Below, piece by piece: positions 25,800 to 37,299 of a stretch of 64,000 nucleotides of DNA. This stretch comes from Artemia franciscana (taxonomy: Eukaryota > Arthropoda > Branchiopoda > Anostraca > Artemiidae). How positions within the stretch are numbered: the stretch's first letter is position 1; every line of letters begins with the position of its first letter. The position numbers and the translations under genes were made by a program. The stretch lies in NCBI RefSeq assembly GCF_032884065.1, contig NC_088873.1:33863600-33927599 (forward strand), in the 5' to 3' direction. Under the pieces are notes generated by a model, which saw only the letters and a program-made list of their open reading frames with translations, was not told the DNA's origin and made no database searches.

Positions 25800-26395
25800 G
25801 TGTGTGTGTAACTGAAGCTTCGTTCAACTCACCCTCCCTCTCTGCATTTCAACCCTCATTTAACTCAGTCTCCATTCAAATCAACCCAGTGCAACTCAAA
25901 ACCCATAGAATTCAACCCCCATGCAACTAAATTCTCATTCGATTCTGCAACAGGCAATCTAACACTCATTAAACTCAGCCCCATGCAACTCAACACCCGT
26001 TTAACTCAACCCACTTTAACTTAACGCTTGTTTGGGTAACTCAACCTAACTTAACCTAAGGGTTGAGTTCAATGGAGTGTGAGTTAAATTGGGGTTGCGC
26101 TTAAAGGGAGTGTAGTTATATTAGAGTTGATTTAAATGGTATTGCATTAAATGAGGGTTGAATTACACGGGACTTGAGTTGATTCAGCGTTGAGTTGTAC
26201 GGGGATGATCTGACCGAGCTTCGAATCGCCGGTGAGTTAAGTTAAACGGGTTTTGAGTTAAACAGGGCTTGAGTTGCAAGAGGGTTGAGTTAAACAGAAG
26301 CCCTGTTAAACGGCGGCTGATTTGCACGGGGGCTCAGTTAAATGGGTTGAGTTGCAAGAGGTTCGGTTAAACGAGGGCTCAGCTGCCCGGAGACC
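25800..26395. repeat. Degenerate AACTCAACCC minisatellite with strand switch
   Basis: Left of about 26050 the units read AACTCAACCCC, CATGCAACTCAA and similar. To the right the reverse complement appears (GGGTTGAGTT, TTGCACGGGG). Units are about 18-24 bp and very divergent. The same repeat occurs in one orientation at 33110-33360 and 33560-33610. Confidence 0.7.
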
Positions 26396-27250
26396 AGTGT
26401 TAAAGGATTAAAAACATTAAGGAAGCAGGCACTTGCTGTATTGTAAACGAGTTTTTGAAATATGGTAGTTACGACGTTAGAGATGAGATACCGAAAACTA
26501 TAAACATGCTATCTGCTGGAAGTACGATGTACCTAGTCACTTTAAGTCGAACTTTGATTGAACCTCTTTATTAAACTAATGAAAAGAGTGAATGTAGTAA
26601 TTATAGAGGTATTATTCTGATTTCGGTTGGCGGTAAATTGCTTAGTATGAGGGTGTTTATGGAATCTAGAGATGCAGCAGGTAAAATTTAAAGAGAAGAA
26701 CATTGTGGTCTTGTGGAAGGGAGAGATGCATTGACCCAAGTTTCACAGTGATTATTCAAACCCCTTTAGTCATCATTCTATCGAATATGAACGGCTGAGA
26801 GGAAAGCTTCCGTTTTTGTATATATACCAATTAATAACGTTAAAGTGTGTGCGAGAATGCAGTTATTGTGGTAGGAAATGTGGTTTGTTGGATGTTTAGT
26901 GCAGAATTGGGGGTTAAATGGGGTTAGTACCCCCCCCCCCCTGTTTGTATGGATTTAGTCCCCCCCCCCTGTTTGTGTGGATTTTATTGTGGGTTTAGTT
27001 CGGATGAGGACACGAGAGGTTTTGGAAAACTAATTAAATAAGAAAGTGAAACGGTTCTAAACCTCGCTGATGGGGATAAAGGGGTATCCATGGTTAGGTT
27101 ACTACTTATTGGGAGTTTTGAGGGTACAGGGTGTTAACTCTTGTTGCATTAATGAAAATGAAGAAGTGATGCCTGATGAAGATGTAAAAAGTGGAACATC
27201 CAATACCTGAGGAGTTTATAATGTTGAAAAAAGGTTTAGAAGAATAAATA
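26396..27250 (+). pseudogene. Ancient RTE-like LINE fragment
   Basis: Heavily decayed plus-strand readings include IVNEFLKYGSYDV, KSECSNYRGIILISVGGKLL, EEHCGLVEGRDALTQ and SAELGVKWG. They align block by block with the better-preserved RTE-like copies at 32102 and 43075. Stops and frameshifts are frequent and two C-runs near 26930-26970 interrupt it. This is the most decayed copy of the family in the window. Confidence 0.6.
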
Positions 27251-28202
27251 AGCGTTGTGTCGTGAAGCTGTGAGATTCTAACCAGTTTTTCTTAATGAAT
27301 ATTTCCAATTTGATTTAGTCTAGTTCTCGTGTCACGTGTTTTATTTAAGACTTTAGTCTTCACTTTTCACCTTGTGGTGAAATTGTGAACTGATGGCCTG
27401 CTTGGCAATACAAGACTCAAAGTTTGATTCAAGATGCCCTAAGGTTGGGACGACAGGCTTGCTAATAGGCCCTGTGACTGAAATTTTGATTCTGAGATCA
27501 AAATTTGAATGGCTGAGAACCATTAAATCACTGGGCCATCAAATGTCCTTTTATCTTTACTTTCATAGTCGAAATCTTTTTAGAAAAAAAGACATCTTTT
27601 AGAAAAACTCCCTACTGGAGCTAGCTTCCCTTTTGTTGACTTTATTCGTCAAGACAGAAATAGATAATCAGGAATATAAGAAATGAGTTGTTATAATGTG
27701 TTAGTGATAAAAACATGCCCTATGGTAGTGAAAGCCACAGTAATGACATTTTTTGAATAAAAATGTGTTAAATGTTTTCAAGAAGAGTTGGTTGGCAAGA
27801 ATTTTTGGCACTGATCCAAACGATTGCTTATGAGAAAAGAAGTATAAAAAAAATAAATCTTGTCCTACACCACGTTCTAGGGCTATAATGAAAGTTGAAT
27901 ATTACGTAAAGTCGCATGGTTAAGTTGCATTTTACTTGTAAAAGATGTTTTTTACTTACTGAAATTTTGTTACTGGGGGTCTAGATGGGCCAAAAAAAGA
28001 TAAAAAAAAAAAAAAAAATCCTTGAACAGGATAAAAAGAGGTCAAAAGAAGAAATTTAAAGGAAATAAGAATATCTTGGGAGGAAGGGAATAGTGTAACG
28101 ATAAATAATAGTTCGAATAGGGATAAACCCTTTTATTAGGCAGTAGTGAATATTCCGATCACATTTACAGTGATCGTCATCAGCAGAAATGTTTTTCACT
28201 CA
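27251..28202. other. Intronic spacer up to the gap
   Basis: AT-rich sequence with no recognised feature. It ends at the 100-N gap. Confidence 0.4.
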
Positions 28203-28302
28203 NNNNNNNNNNNNNNNNNNNNNNNNNNNNNNNNNNNNNNNNNNNNNNNNNNNNNNNNNNNNNNNNNNNNNNNNNNNNNNNNNNNNNNNNNNNNNNNNNN
28301 NN
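28203..28302. other. Assembly gap (100 N)
   Basis: Exactly 100 N, a conventional placeholder for a gap of unknown size. The right side starts inside the 56-bp satellite, so the true array is probably longer. Confidence 0.99.
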
Positions 28303-30149
28303 GCAAAGAGTTGTTATTAGGTGGAGCAATAACGAAAGCAAAAATGTTAGTTGCTGCTGCAAAGAGTTGTTAGTAGGTGGAGCAATAATGAAAGCTAAAA
28401 TGTTAGTTGCTGCTGCAGAGAGTTGTTATTAGGTGGAGCAATAACGAAAGCAAAAATGTTAGTTGCTGCTGCAAAGAGTTGTTCTTAGGTGGAGCAATAA
28501 CGAAAGCAAAAATGTTAGTTGCTGCTGCAGAGAGTTGTTATTAGGTGGAGCAATAACGAAAGCAAAAATGTTAGTTGCTGCTGCAAAGAGTTGCTATTAG
28601 GTGGAGCAATAACGAAAGAAAAAATGTTAGTTGCTGCTGCAAAGATTTGTTATTAGGTTGAGCAATAACGAAAGCAAAAATGTTAGTTGCTGCTGCAAAG
28701 AGTTGTTATTAGGTGGAGCAATAACGAAAGCAAAAATGTTAGTTGCTGCTGCAAAAAGTTGTTAGTAGGTGGAGCAATAACGAAAGCAAAAATGTTAGTT
28801 GCTGCTACAAAGAGTTGTTATTAGGTGGAGCAATAACGAAAGCGAAAATGTTAGTTGCTGCTGCAAAGAGTTGTTATTAGGTGGAGCAATAACGAAAGCA
28901 AACATGTTTGTTGCTGCCGCAAAGAGTTGTTATTAGGTGGAGCAATAACGAAAGCAAAAATGTTAGTTGCTGCTGCAGAGAGTTGTTATTAGGTGGAGCA
29001 ATAACGAAAGCAAAAATGTTAGTTGCTGCTGCAGAGAGTTGTTATTAGGTGGAGCACTAACGAAAGCAAAAATTTTAGTTGCTGCTGCAGAGAGTTGTTA
29101 TTAGGTGGAGCAATAACGAAAGCAAAAATGTTAGTTGCTGCTGCAAAGAGTTGTTATTAGGTGGAGCAATAAAGAAAGCGAAAATGTTAGTTGCTGCTGC
29201 AAAGAGTTGTTATTAGGTGGAGCAATAACGAAAGCAAAAATGTTAGTTGCTGCTGCAGAGAGTTGTTATTAGGTGGAGCAATAACGAAAGCAAAAATGTT
29301 AGTTGCTGCTGCAAAGAGTTGTTATTAGGTGGAGCAATAACGAAAGCAAAAATATTAGTTGCTACTGCAAAGAGCTGTTATTAGGTGGAGCAATAACGAA
29401 AGCAAAAATGTTAGTTGCTGCTGCAGAGAGTTGTTATTAGGTGTAGCAATAACGAAAGCAAAAATGTTAGTTGCTGCTGCAAAGAGTTGTTATTAGGTGG
29501 AGCAATAACGAAAGCAAAAATGTTAGTTGCTGCTGTAAAGAGTTGTTATTAGGTGGAGCAATAACGAAAGCAAAAGTGTTAGTTGCTGCTGTAGAGAGTT
29601 GTTATTAGGTGGAGCAATAACGAAAGCAAAAATGTTAGTTGCTGCTGCAGGGAGTTGTTATTAGGTCGAGCAACAACGAAAGCAAAAATGTTAGTTGCTG
29701 CTGCAGAGAGTTGTTACGAGGTGGAGCAATAGCGAAAGCAAAAATGTTAGTTGCTGCTGTAAAGAGTTGTTATTAGGTGGAGCAATAACGAAAGCAAAAA
29801 TGTTAGTTGCTGCTGCAGAGAGTTGTTATTAGGTGGAGCAACAACGAAAGCAAAAATGTTAGTTGCTGCTGCAGAGAGTTGTTATGAGGTGGAGCAATAA
29901 CGAAAGCAAAAATGTTAGTTGCTGCTGCAGAGAGTTGTTATTAGGTGGAGCGATAACGAAAGCAAAAAATATCAGTTGCTGCTGCAAAGAGTTGTTATTA
30001 GGTGGAGCAATAGCGAAAGCAAAAATGTTAGTTGCTGCTGCAGAGAGTTGTTATTAGGTGGAGCAATAACGAAAGCAAAAATGTTAGTTGCTGCTGCAGA
30101 GAGTTGTTATTAGGTGGAGCAATAACGAAAGCAAAAATGTTAGTTGCTC
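28303..30149. repeat. 56-bp satellite array, about 33 copies
   Basis: Head-to-tail copies of a 56-bp unit beginning GCAAAGAGTTGTTATTAGGT and ending TTAGTTGCTGCT, about 95% alike. Recurrent variants include GCAGAG for GCAAAG. The array starts at or inside the gap. It ends in TTAGTTGCT at about 30149, roughly 70 bp before the transporter exon. The unit is not a multiple of three, and the ORFs within are accidental. Confidence 0.95.
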
Positions 30150-30221
30150 TGAAACAGCTTTTTTTTTATAAGCCCTTTGTGTTCTGGGCCTTAGATTTTT
30201 TATATCGATTTTTTTTTTCAG

Positions 30222-30514
30222 GCTCCCTTTCGGTGTTTGGTACATTTTTTGGAGTGATGGCATCTCTTTTTGTCTCCCTCAATGCCATTTATACTAAAAA
30301 GGTCATGCCACATGTAAATGATAACATATGGCTTTTAACATTTTACAATAATGTAAACGCTTCCCTCTTATTTCTTCCTTTAATGGCCATTGCTGGTGAA
30401 ATTGGAGCTATTAGAGGTTTTGACGGCTTTTCTGATGGTGTTTATTGGACAAAAATGATTTTAGGAGGTGTCTTTGGCTTTGCGATTGGATACGTGACTG
30501 GTTTGCAGATCAAG
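30222..30514 (+). CDS. GDP-fucose transporter (SLC35C1 family), internal exon
   Basis: After the two bases that complete Gly, 97 codons run from [20 protein letters not shown] through [16 protein letters not shown] and [14 protein letters not shown] to [13 protein letters not shown]. These are the signature parts of the C-terminal half of SLC35C1, including the [10 protein letters not shown] and YVTGLQIK blocks. The acceptor is T8CAG ending at 30221 and the donor AAG|GTAGGC at 30515, leaving phase 0. The last exon, expected to begin with the FTSPLTHN block, was not found downstream. It may lie in or beyond the gap at 31431, or outside the window. The 56-bp satellite ends only about 70 bp upstream. 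Confidence 0.9.
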
Positions 30515-31430
30515 GTAGGCTTTTTCTTCGTTAAAAAGAGAAGTTCTTGGATCGAACTTTAAGAGCAAGATATAAATTATAAAAAGATAGCTAGTAAGCG
30601 ATCTCTGCTTATTTTCTAATTTTTATTCTTCTTCTTCTTTTTTGGCCCTTAAGGATAAATCAATGCTCAAAGGTTTCCCTAGCTAGCCTGTCAAATAATT
30701 AATACGGCCCTTGCGTTTCATATCCTAGGTTTCTTTTAATGTGTATTTTAAGCATGAAAGAGATAAAAAAATTTCATTTTGTGCTAGCATTGCTACTGAC
30801 CTAGAATTTCAACCGTTATTTAGGTCAAGCTTCACAACCTAAGGGGATTGTTGTTCTTGAATTGAACCATCTTTTTCTTCTTTAAGAAGTTCTTAAATTG
30901 AACTTTAAGAGTAAGGTATAAATTAGAAAAAAAAGAAATTCTGGTCATTAAGGTGATATGAACTAAGGAAAATGATAATATGTAGATTAACAGAGTACCT
31001 CTAGATTAGCGTCAGTAAACTGAAACAATAAAAAGCTTATAATTGGGAATCTACAACTTAGCACATGACATCTTCCATCGTATTCCTGCTACTTAGAAAC
31101 ATGTACTTACGTGGGAATATATTTAGGTGTAGATGGGGGGTGGAGGATGAAATTTGAAGAAAATGAAAACCTATTGACTTACGTGAAATTATAGTGGATT
31201 TTTAGATAAATAATAAAATATTCAGGTTTTGAAGAAGAGCTGGGTACAAAAGACACTTTCTCCATTCTGTAAACGTGTCTAACGTTTAGACGAGGTATGG
31301 TAAATAAAATGTTGCTATGTATTGTTTTTATATTTATGGTCTTTAGTGGGGTTAAAGTGATCTTGAGAAGGAGTAAATGTTGTTTATGAAAAAATTGTGC
31401 TTCAAATTGGAGTCAAGGGGAGGTAAATGA
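30515..31430. other. Intron after the third transporter exon
   Basis: AT-rich sequence. A segment of about 55 bp at the start of the intron (CTTTTTCTTCGTTAAAAAG ... CTTTAAGAGCAAGATATAAA, 30519-30580) recurs at about 30870-30925, a spaced duplication. The expected last exon (FTSPLTHN block) was not found here. Confidence 0.5.
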
Positions 31431-31530
31431 NNNNNNNNNNNNNNNNNNNNNNNNNNNNNNNNNNNNNNNNNNNNNNNNNNNNNNNNNNNNNNNNNNNNNN
31501 NNNNNNNNNNNNNNNNNNNNNNNNNNNNNN
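31431..31530. other. Assembly gap (100 N)
   Basis: Exactly 100 N, presumably of unknown true length. It lies in the intron after the third transporter exon, so coding sequence could be hidden. Confidence 0.99.
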
Positions 31531-32007
31531 TGTTTTATGCCCTCCGAGGGAACAATAGCTATTCTACAACTGATCGAACTAATTTTTATTAATGATTTTA
31601 GCAATCCAGATATTTTTCTGATTTAATCCGGAATAAAATGAAAATAGATTTCTTGCTTAAATATCCTAGGACAGTTTGTACTCCAAAATACTTATCTTAG
31701 ATTCACTAATTGCCGTACCTACCCATTACCGTGCATAACTAATGCATCTACTAGCCTTCTAATTATGATAGTATTTGTGCCGACTCTAGTGGTGTTTAAT
31801 TTTGGCAGAAGATCAAAAGATATCGTTTTATTCCCGGATAGCTTTTGTTTTGTAGTGATTCTTGATTAGATTCGAGTGGTAACGTTCAGCTATTGTGATT
31901 GAGCACGTTCTATATCCTGTGGTTTCTTGTGATTTGAAACTGTCAACACTTTTTCTCAAGTAGTTATTGGCTTCGTAAATTATATTATACATACAGCTTT
32001 ATATGTA
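31531..32007. other. Spacer after the gap
   Basis: AT-rich sequence with no recognised gene or repeat. Confidence 0.4.
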
Positions 32008-32009
32008 AA

Positions 32010-32101
<92 letters not shown>
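32008..32101. repeat. (AT)n microsatellite
   Basis: Pure AT dinucleotide tract that cuts off the 3' end of the adjacent LINE relic at its KDGGS codons. Confidence 0.95.
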
Positions 32102-32103
<2 letters not shown>

Positions 32104-32945
32104 TCCCACCGTCTTTACTAATAAGATCAAAAGATGTTAAGTGAATGCTGTCCAAGTTAAAGTACAAACCAAGTTAAGTGAAGCTACCTACCTGGTCAAT
32201 CTTTTCGTTACCCTGCGTCACCTTTCCATCTTCACTCATTCCTAGCCATAGTGATTTAGTCTTCTTAACATTAATTTTTGAACTTATTCTAGTACCCTGA
32301 ACTCGCAAAACCTCTAAAATTTCATTCATTTTGCTAACACTTTCATTTAGGATGCTTAAATCATCAATATAACCTAAGTCCATGAGAGTTTTTCCTCCCC
32401 ATTTGGTTCCATGGTATCCCATTGCCTTTCCTGAGTTCCTTAAGACAATGTCCATCAAACTGATCCATTTCAAGGGACATAGAGCACAATCCTGCTTAAC
32501 TCCTGATTTAATACAAAACCAGCTGCTAACCTCATTTCCTACCTTAACCGCAGCAGCGTTATTCTCATACATAGCACCAATCACTTTAATGTATTTGTCT
32601 GGCATACAATACAAGGATAAGACCTTTGCTAAAACTCTTAAATCAACAGGATTGAAGGCTTGCTCATAATCTATAAAACTGAGGACTAAAGGTGTTTGAC
32701 AGCTAAGGCACATTTCAGTTATTAACGTAAGAGTGAAAATTTGGTCGACACATCCTCTACTTTTTCTAAGACCACACTGTTCTTCTCTTAAAACTTTGTC
32801 TACAGCATTCCTCAGTCTAGAAAGTATCATATTACTCAGTAATTTGCTACCTACAGAGACCAGACTAATGCCTCGATAATTATGACACTCACTCTTATCA
32901 CCTTTTTTATATAGTGGTTTAATTAGAGTTTTCCTAAAATTGCTA
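32102..32945 (-). pseudogene. RTE-like LINE reverse-transcriptase fragment
   Basis: The 218-residue ORF at 32174-32830 and its upstream continuation read KKGDKSEC, REEQCGLRKSRGCVDQIF, LSFIDYEQAFNPVD, IKSGVKQDCALCP and GYIDDLSIL. This is the palm of an APE-type non-LTR reverse transcriptase in RTE style. The catalytic motif is YIDD rather than YADD and the usual GC after KQ is DC, so activity is unlikely. A 45-bp insertion near 32130-32174 splits the 3' part before it ends in the (AT)n tract. The ORF is unusually long for a relic, so its decay is moderate. Confidence 0.75.
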
Positions 32946-33369
32946 CCGCTAAAACCTTAAAAAGCTTAATTACAGTTAAAGCTTAAACCCTGTAAAATTC
33001 TTAAGACATCAGATCTTACCTTGGAGCTAGAAGGTCTTACCTTCGAAACTTTGAGTGAAATGAGGAGTAAATTTTGAGCTTCTAGTGAGCACTAGTTTCA
33101 GCTTTCATAGGCCAATTTGAATGGGTGTTGAGTCAAAAAGGAGTTGAATAGAACACATTTTTAGTTAAATGGGGATTGAGTTGCATGGGCGTTGAGTTAA
33201 ATAGGGTTGAGTACAATGAGCGCTGAGTTGCATGGGGGTAGAAGAATTCGGTTGGGATTGAGTTAACGGGATTGAATTATATGTGGCTTTAGTTTAACGT
33301 GGGTTAAGTTGAACGAGGGTTGAATAAAATACATTAAGCTGTACAGGTTGAGTTACACAGGGGTTGATT
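32946..33369. repeat. GTTGAGTT-type minisatellite
   Basis: After a short spacer, units such as TTGAGTTGCATGGG and TTGAGTTAAATAGGG recur irregularly from about 33115 to 33369. They are the same as the right half of the array at 25800-26395. Confidence 0.65.
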
Positions 33370-33555
33370 CAGATTCAGATTCAGATGCAGATTCATTTAT
33401 TCAAAAATTCATATTCATCAAAATCTTCAACTTGCCCAAATGGAGAGACAAGCTCGACTACTGGGCAAGACATATAAACAAAATTTAACAATCCTCATTG
33501 ATACAGAACAAACAAAAAATGAACCACTATTTCATCAATAAATAAAAAAAAGAGT
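33370..33555 (-). mobile_element. LINE 3'-end fragment with (TGAATC)n tail
   Basis: On the minus strand this insert ends in GAATAAATGAATCTGC and several TGAATC units, a short tandem-repeat tail typical of L2/CR1-type LINEs. It splits the GTTGAGTT minisatellite, which resumes at about 33560. No ORF was recognised. Confidence 0.45.
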
Positions 33556-33611
33556 ATCTTTAATGGGAGTTGAGTTACAATCGTATGGGGCTGAGTTACA
33601 ATCGTGCCAAC

Positions 33612-34059
33612 AAAATCGATTTTTGTGGATAAATAAACATTTTATCAGAAAAACAAAACTTAACGTTTTTATTGGAACAAACCTCCTACCATTTTGTACT
33701 CTGTGAAAACTATACATAAAGTTGATATCTATGAGTAAAACGAATAATCGAATTTTTTCTTATTACGTGATAAATTTTTGTAGTCTATTTTAGTAGTTGT
33801 TTTATCTCACTTCTTACTAAAATCCTGTTGGACAGTTAAGGTCTTTTCGGTAGCAAATACATGAGTGCCTCGCAAACTTCTTTGTTCGCCAAACGTATGC
33901 TACCTAAATCGAAATAAGGAAGTGCCTTCTCGTGTCACTTATCAAAAAATAGTAAAATTTTTCGAGTATTGTACGTTATCCTAAAGTCCATTAAATACTA
34001 TTCTCCCTAGTAGCATAATATTTATAGATGCGAATATATAACTAGATCTACGTCGCATG
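33612..34059. other. Spacer
   Basis: AT-rich sequence with no recognised gene or repeat. Confidence 0.4.
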
Positions 34060-35680
34060 GGCGAAGTGAAGTGTTGCGGCAACCTTTGTTCGCCTTCGCC
34101 GAGTAAAGTGTTGTGAGAGCAAAATTTTGGTTTTGTTTCCTTGCTTCGATTAAACGCTGAAGCTGTTAATCTGTAAGGATCTTAAATAAACACTAGATAC
34201 ACCAACTCGCAAAAGTTGCAAACCCTCATTGCAAATAGCAAAAGTTGCAAACCCCTCATTTCTGAATATGATTGTAGCCTAATAGCCGATTATTACTTAC
34301 AAGTCCCCTATATGTCTTACCACTGGAACCAAATTGGTCTTACCATCAAATGCATCGTAAACAAATAATAGGCACACCAACTAGCAAAAGTTGCGAACTT
34401 TTTCTCTCATTGCCGAAGATGATTATGAGCTAACGTTTGACTGTTGCTTAAAACTCCCCTATATGTATCATAATTCGTATCGGCCGTGTGTACCTTACTA
34501 CTCAAGGTGTCAACCCCTTTCAACTTCCAAACTTGTATATCTCATGAAGGAATTTTTGTACCAAAAAATGGATGGCATATACTTTGATCAGCTCATCTAG
34601 AGCTATTGACTGCCGTCGAAAAAATCTATCTGTTTTAATTCAAAAGTTGACTTTTTTTGCCGTAGGCCAAGTTTCTAACGTCATCACTTAGAAAGGATCA
34701 AAGGATAAACTCTAGTTTCTTTAGTAATGAAAGAAAATTTAAAGTTTAAGAGGCATATCTGATACCATTTCTGTATCGGCCTATTTTTGGCTTCAGTGTG
34801 AACCTTCTCTACTGAAGTTGTCAACCCCTTTCAACTTTCAAACTGATATAGCTCACGAAGGAATTTTTCTCCCAAAAAATAGATGATATATACTTCGATC
34901 AGCTCATCAAGAGCTGTCGACTGCCGTCGAAAAAAAATCTATCTGTCTTAGTTCAAAAGTTGACTTTTTTCCATAGGCCAAGTTTCTAACGTCATCCCTT
35001 AGAAAGGAGCAAAGGATAAACTGTAGTTTGTTTAGCAATGACAGAACTTTTGAAGTTTAAGAGGCACATCTGATACCATTTCTGCATTGGCTTATTTTTG
35101 GTTTCAGCGTGTACCTTACTACTGAAGTTGTCAACCCCTTTAAAGTTTCAAACTGATATGTCCCATGAAGGAATTTTTCTGCCAAAAAATGGATGATATA
35201 TACTTTGATCAGCTCATCAAGAGCTATCGACTGCCGCCAAAAAATCTATCTGTCTTAGTTCAAAAGTTGACTTTTTTGCCGTAGGCCAAGTTTCTAACTT
35301 CATCACTTAGAAAGGAGCAAAGAACAAACTCTAATTTCTCTAGCAATGGCAGGACTTTTAAAGTTTAAGGGGCACATCTGATGCCATTTCTCTACCGCAA
35401 TCCCAAGTGTGAGAAACCGAATGATAAACTCACCTGAAATCACGAACAGAAATGGGCGGAAACAATAGATTTTCGGCCCTAGGCAAGAATTCTACAAAAG
35501 CTTTCCAAAATGCAATGTCCTATTCATCAATCCGGCCTAAGGTCCACACTTTCCGTAAAAACCGCAGAGGTTAGACCCTTACCACTCTCTAGGAATAAGC
35601 TGAAATCGGGGTGCTAGAAAAAAAAACACGACAAAACCAAAGTGTTGCTCTCGCAACACAATGAGTCGGAGGTAATAGGC
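34060..35680. mobile_element. Tandem-repeat block between imperfect inverted flanks
   Basis: The left flank at about 34110-34140 (TTGTGAGAGCAAAATTTTGG) corresponds to the reverse complement of the right flank at 35620-35665 (CCAAAGTGTTGCTCTCGCAA). Between them lie two copies of a 180-bp unit (ACCAACTNGCAAAAGTTG, from about 34188 and 34369). Three copies of a 308-313-bp unit follow (TGTCAACCCCTTTCAACTT ... GATCAGCTCATC..GAGCTATCGACTGCCG), starting near 34488, 34796 and 35109. It has no ORF. It could be a non-autonomous transposon with internal satellites, but termini and target duplications were not resolved. Confidence 0.5.
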
Positions 35681-35939
35681 TTGAGATTGTCTGTGCACAA
35701 CTTCGATTATTGTTGATAGAAGAGCATCGCCAAGTGCTGAAAATCATGTTGTGACCAAGATGGTCCCAGGATTGCACAAAGTCTCCATCTAACTGGAGGT
35801 CCCAGGGACTTCTTGCTGTCTGGTTCTAAGCTGGCTTAAGCGTTTGGGTGTAGACTTGAGAAAATATGTTGGTCCCCGTCCTTCACTGGTAGCTGGGAAC
35901 ATTGTTTTTTCCAAAGGCCAAAACAATTTCAATGATTTC
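35681..35939. other. Spacer
   Basis: No recognised feature between the tandem-repeat block and the endonuclease relic. Confidence 0.4.
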
Positions 35940-36725
35940 AAGAATATGCAAATTGGAACTTAGAATGTTACGACGTTAAACAGTAACTTATTGTATCGAC
36001 ATTTTGACTGAGGAATTCAGACGATTCGAATTGGACTTATTAGGAGTTTCAGAAACTCATATCCCAGGGGTAGGAAGCATGAAATTAGGTGATATAGAAT
36101 TTATTTACTCAGACAGGAAGGATGGGGTACATAGACAGGGGGTAGGGCTTATGATGAATAAGGAAGCTGTTAACTCTTGATTAGGCGGGGAAGGCATTAA
36201 CAGATGGGGTAGGGCTTAAGATGAATAAGGAAGCTGTTAACTCTTGATTAGGCGGGGAAGGCATTAATAATAGTGTACTAATCTCTCATTTTATGACTAA
36301 AAAGTTCAGGGTATCAGTTATAATAGTATATGCCCATGTAGAACAGAGTGATGCAGATACTAGTGACTCAGATCAATGTTACTTACAGTTACAGGAGCAA
36401 ATAGACGGGGGTCCCAGGTAGAAATATGGTGTTTTTATTTGGAGATTTTAACGCCCATGTCGGTAGAAATAGGGATATATGGTATCCTAGTCTAGGTAAA
36501 TTTGGTGTAGGAAAGGAAAACAGTAATTGCTACGGAATGCTGCTATTTTGTAGGTATAACAATCTAGTTATAGCCAAAACAGTTTTGGTCATAAAATGGC
36601 CCATGGATTAATATGGTATTCACGTGATGGTAAGACAGCAAACTTTATTGATTATATTATTGTAAACCGAAGACTGACAGGATCAATACAAGATACTAGG
36701 GTGTATAAGAGTGGTGTTATTCTTC
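35940..36725 (+). pseudogene. RTE-like LINE endonuclease fragment
   Basis: The plus strand reads MQIGT-stop-NVTTLN, then LGVSETHIPGVGSMKLGD, VGLMMNKEAVNS, VFLFGDFNAHVGRNRD, GKFGVGKENSN and WYSRDGKTANFIDYI. The SETH and GDFN motifs belong to the APE-type endonuclease that LINEs use to nick target DNA. Frameshifts and stops break it. A segment of about 68 bp (GTAGGGCTTATGATGAATAA ... GGAAGGCATTAA) is duplicated in tandem at 36132-36265. It probably belongs to the same family as the fragments at 32102 and 43075. Confidence 0.7.
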
Positions 36726-37160
36726 ATAGGCAGTGCAATAGTGCGGCTGAAGTAAAGAGCGATATGGGCACAATTTTTAGACCAGGGTACTTCGTATCGA
36801 ATGAGTTGTCGTACAAACTTCGAAAAGGGCTCATTCGATTGTAAATTGAAAGGGATAGTGCCCTTTTTAATAGTCAAGACTTATTGGAGGGCAAGTAGCA
36901 CCCCTCTAACGCCCATCATTTCTCCACATACATCCAATCAAAATTTTGAGATAGCCATTTTGTTCAATGTTGTGGAAAGGTTCAGAAATTGTGTCTTTGA
37001 GCTTGACAACCCCCCAGCCCTCAGGACAAGGGCTGTACGTTATGCCCTGGGGGCACATAAGGCTTATATAGAAAGGCGTCTTTGTATTGGTAATCAGAAG
37101 TTCTAGTACCTTTTTTAAGATTCAGTGATCGGAGGGTGGATATCCCCCTCACACCTCTTA
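36726..37160 (+). repeat. Repeat B copy, left of the nested LINE
   Basis: The sequence from AAAAGGGCTCATTCGATTG (36822) through AATTTTGAGATAGCCATTTT to GATCGGAGGGTGGATA and CACCTCTTA matches the repeat B units at 39786-42120. It breaks off at 37160 and resumes at 39786, so the LINE between them is a later insertion. It is related in wording to the middle of family A. Confidence 0.65.
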
Positions 37161-37299
37161 TTGAATGAATGATCTTTATTACCCATCTATGAACAAAAAA
37201 GGAAAACGATGGAGCACAATAGAAAGGAAAACAAAACAAACATTTCATAAAGATATACACAAATTACTAATAATACCAAATCTAAAATAGTGCGCCCCT

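Noticed and set aside
28303..30149. CRISPR array or coding repeat
   Set aside because: Units are contiguous 56-bp copies without unique spacers, in a eukaryotic intron, and the unit length is not divisible by three.
30032..30562. 176-aa ORF through satellite and exon
   Set aside because: Only the part from 30222 to 30514 matches the transporter. The rest is satellite and intron read through the acceptor and donor sites.
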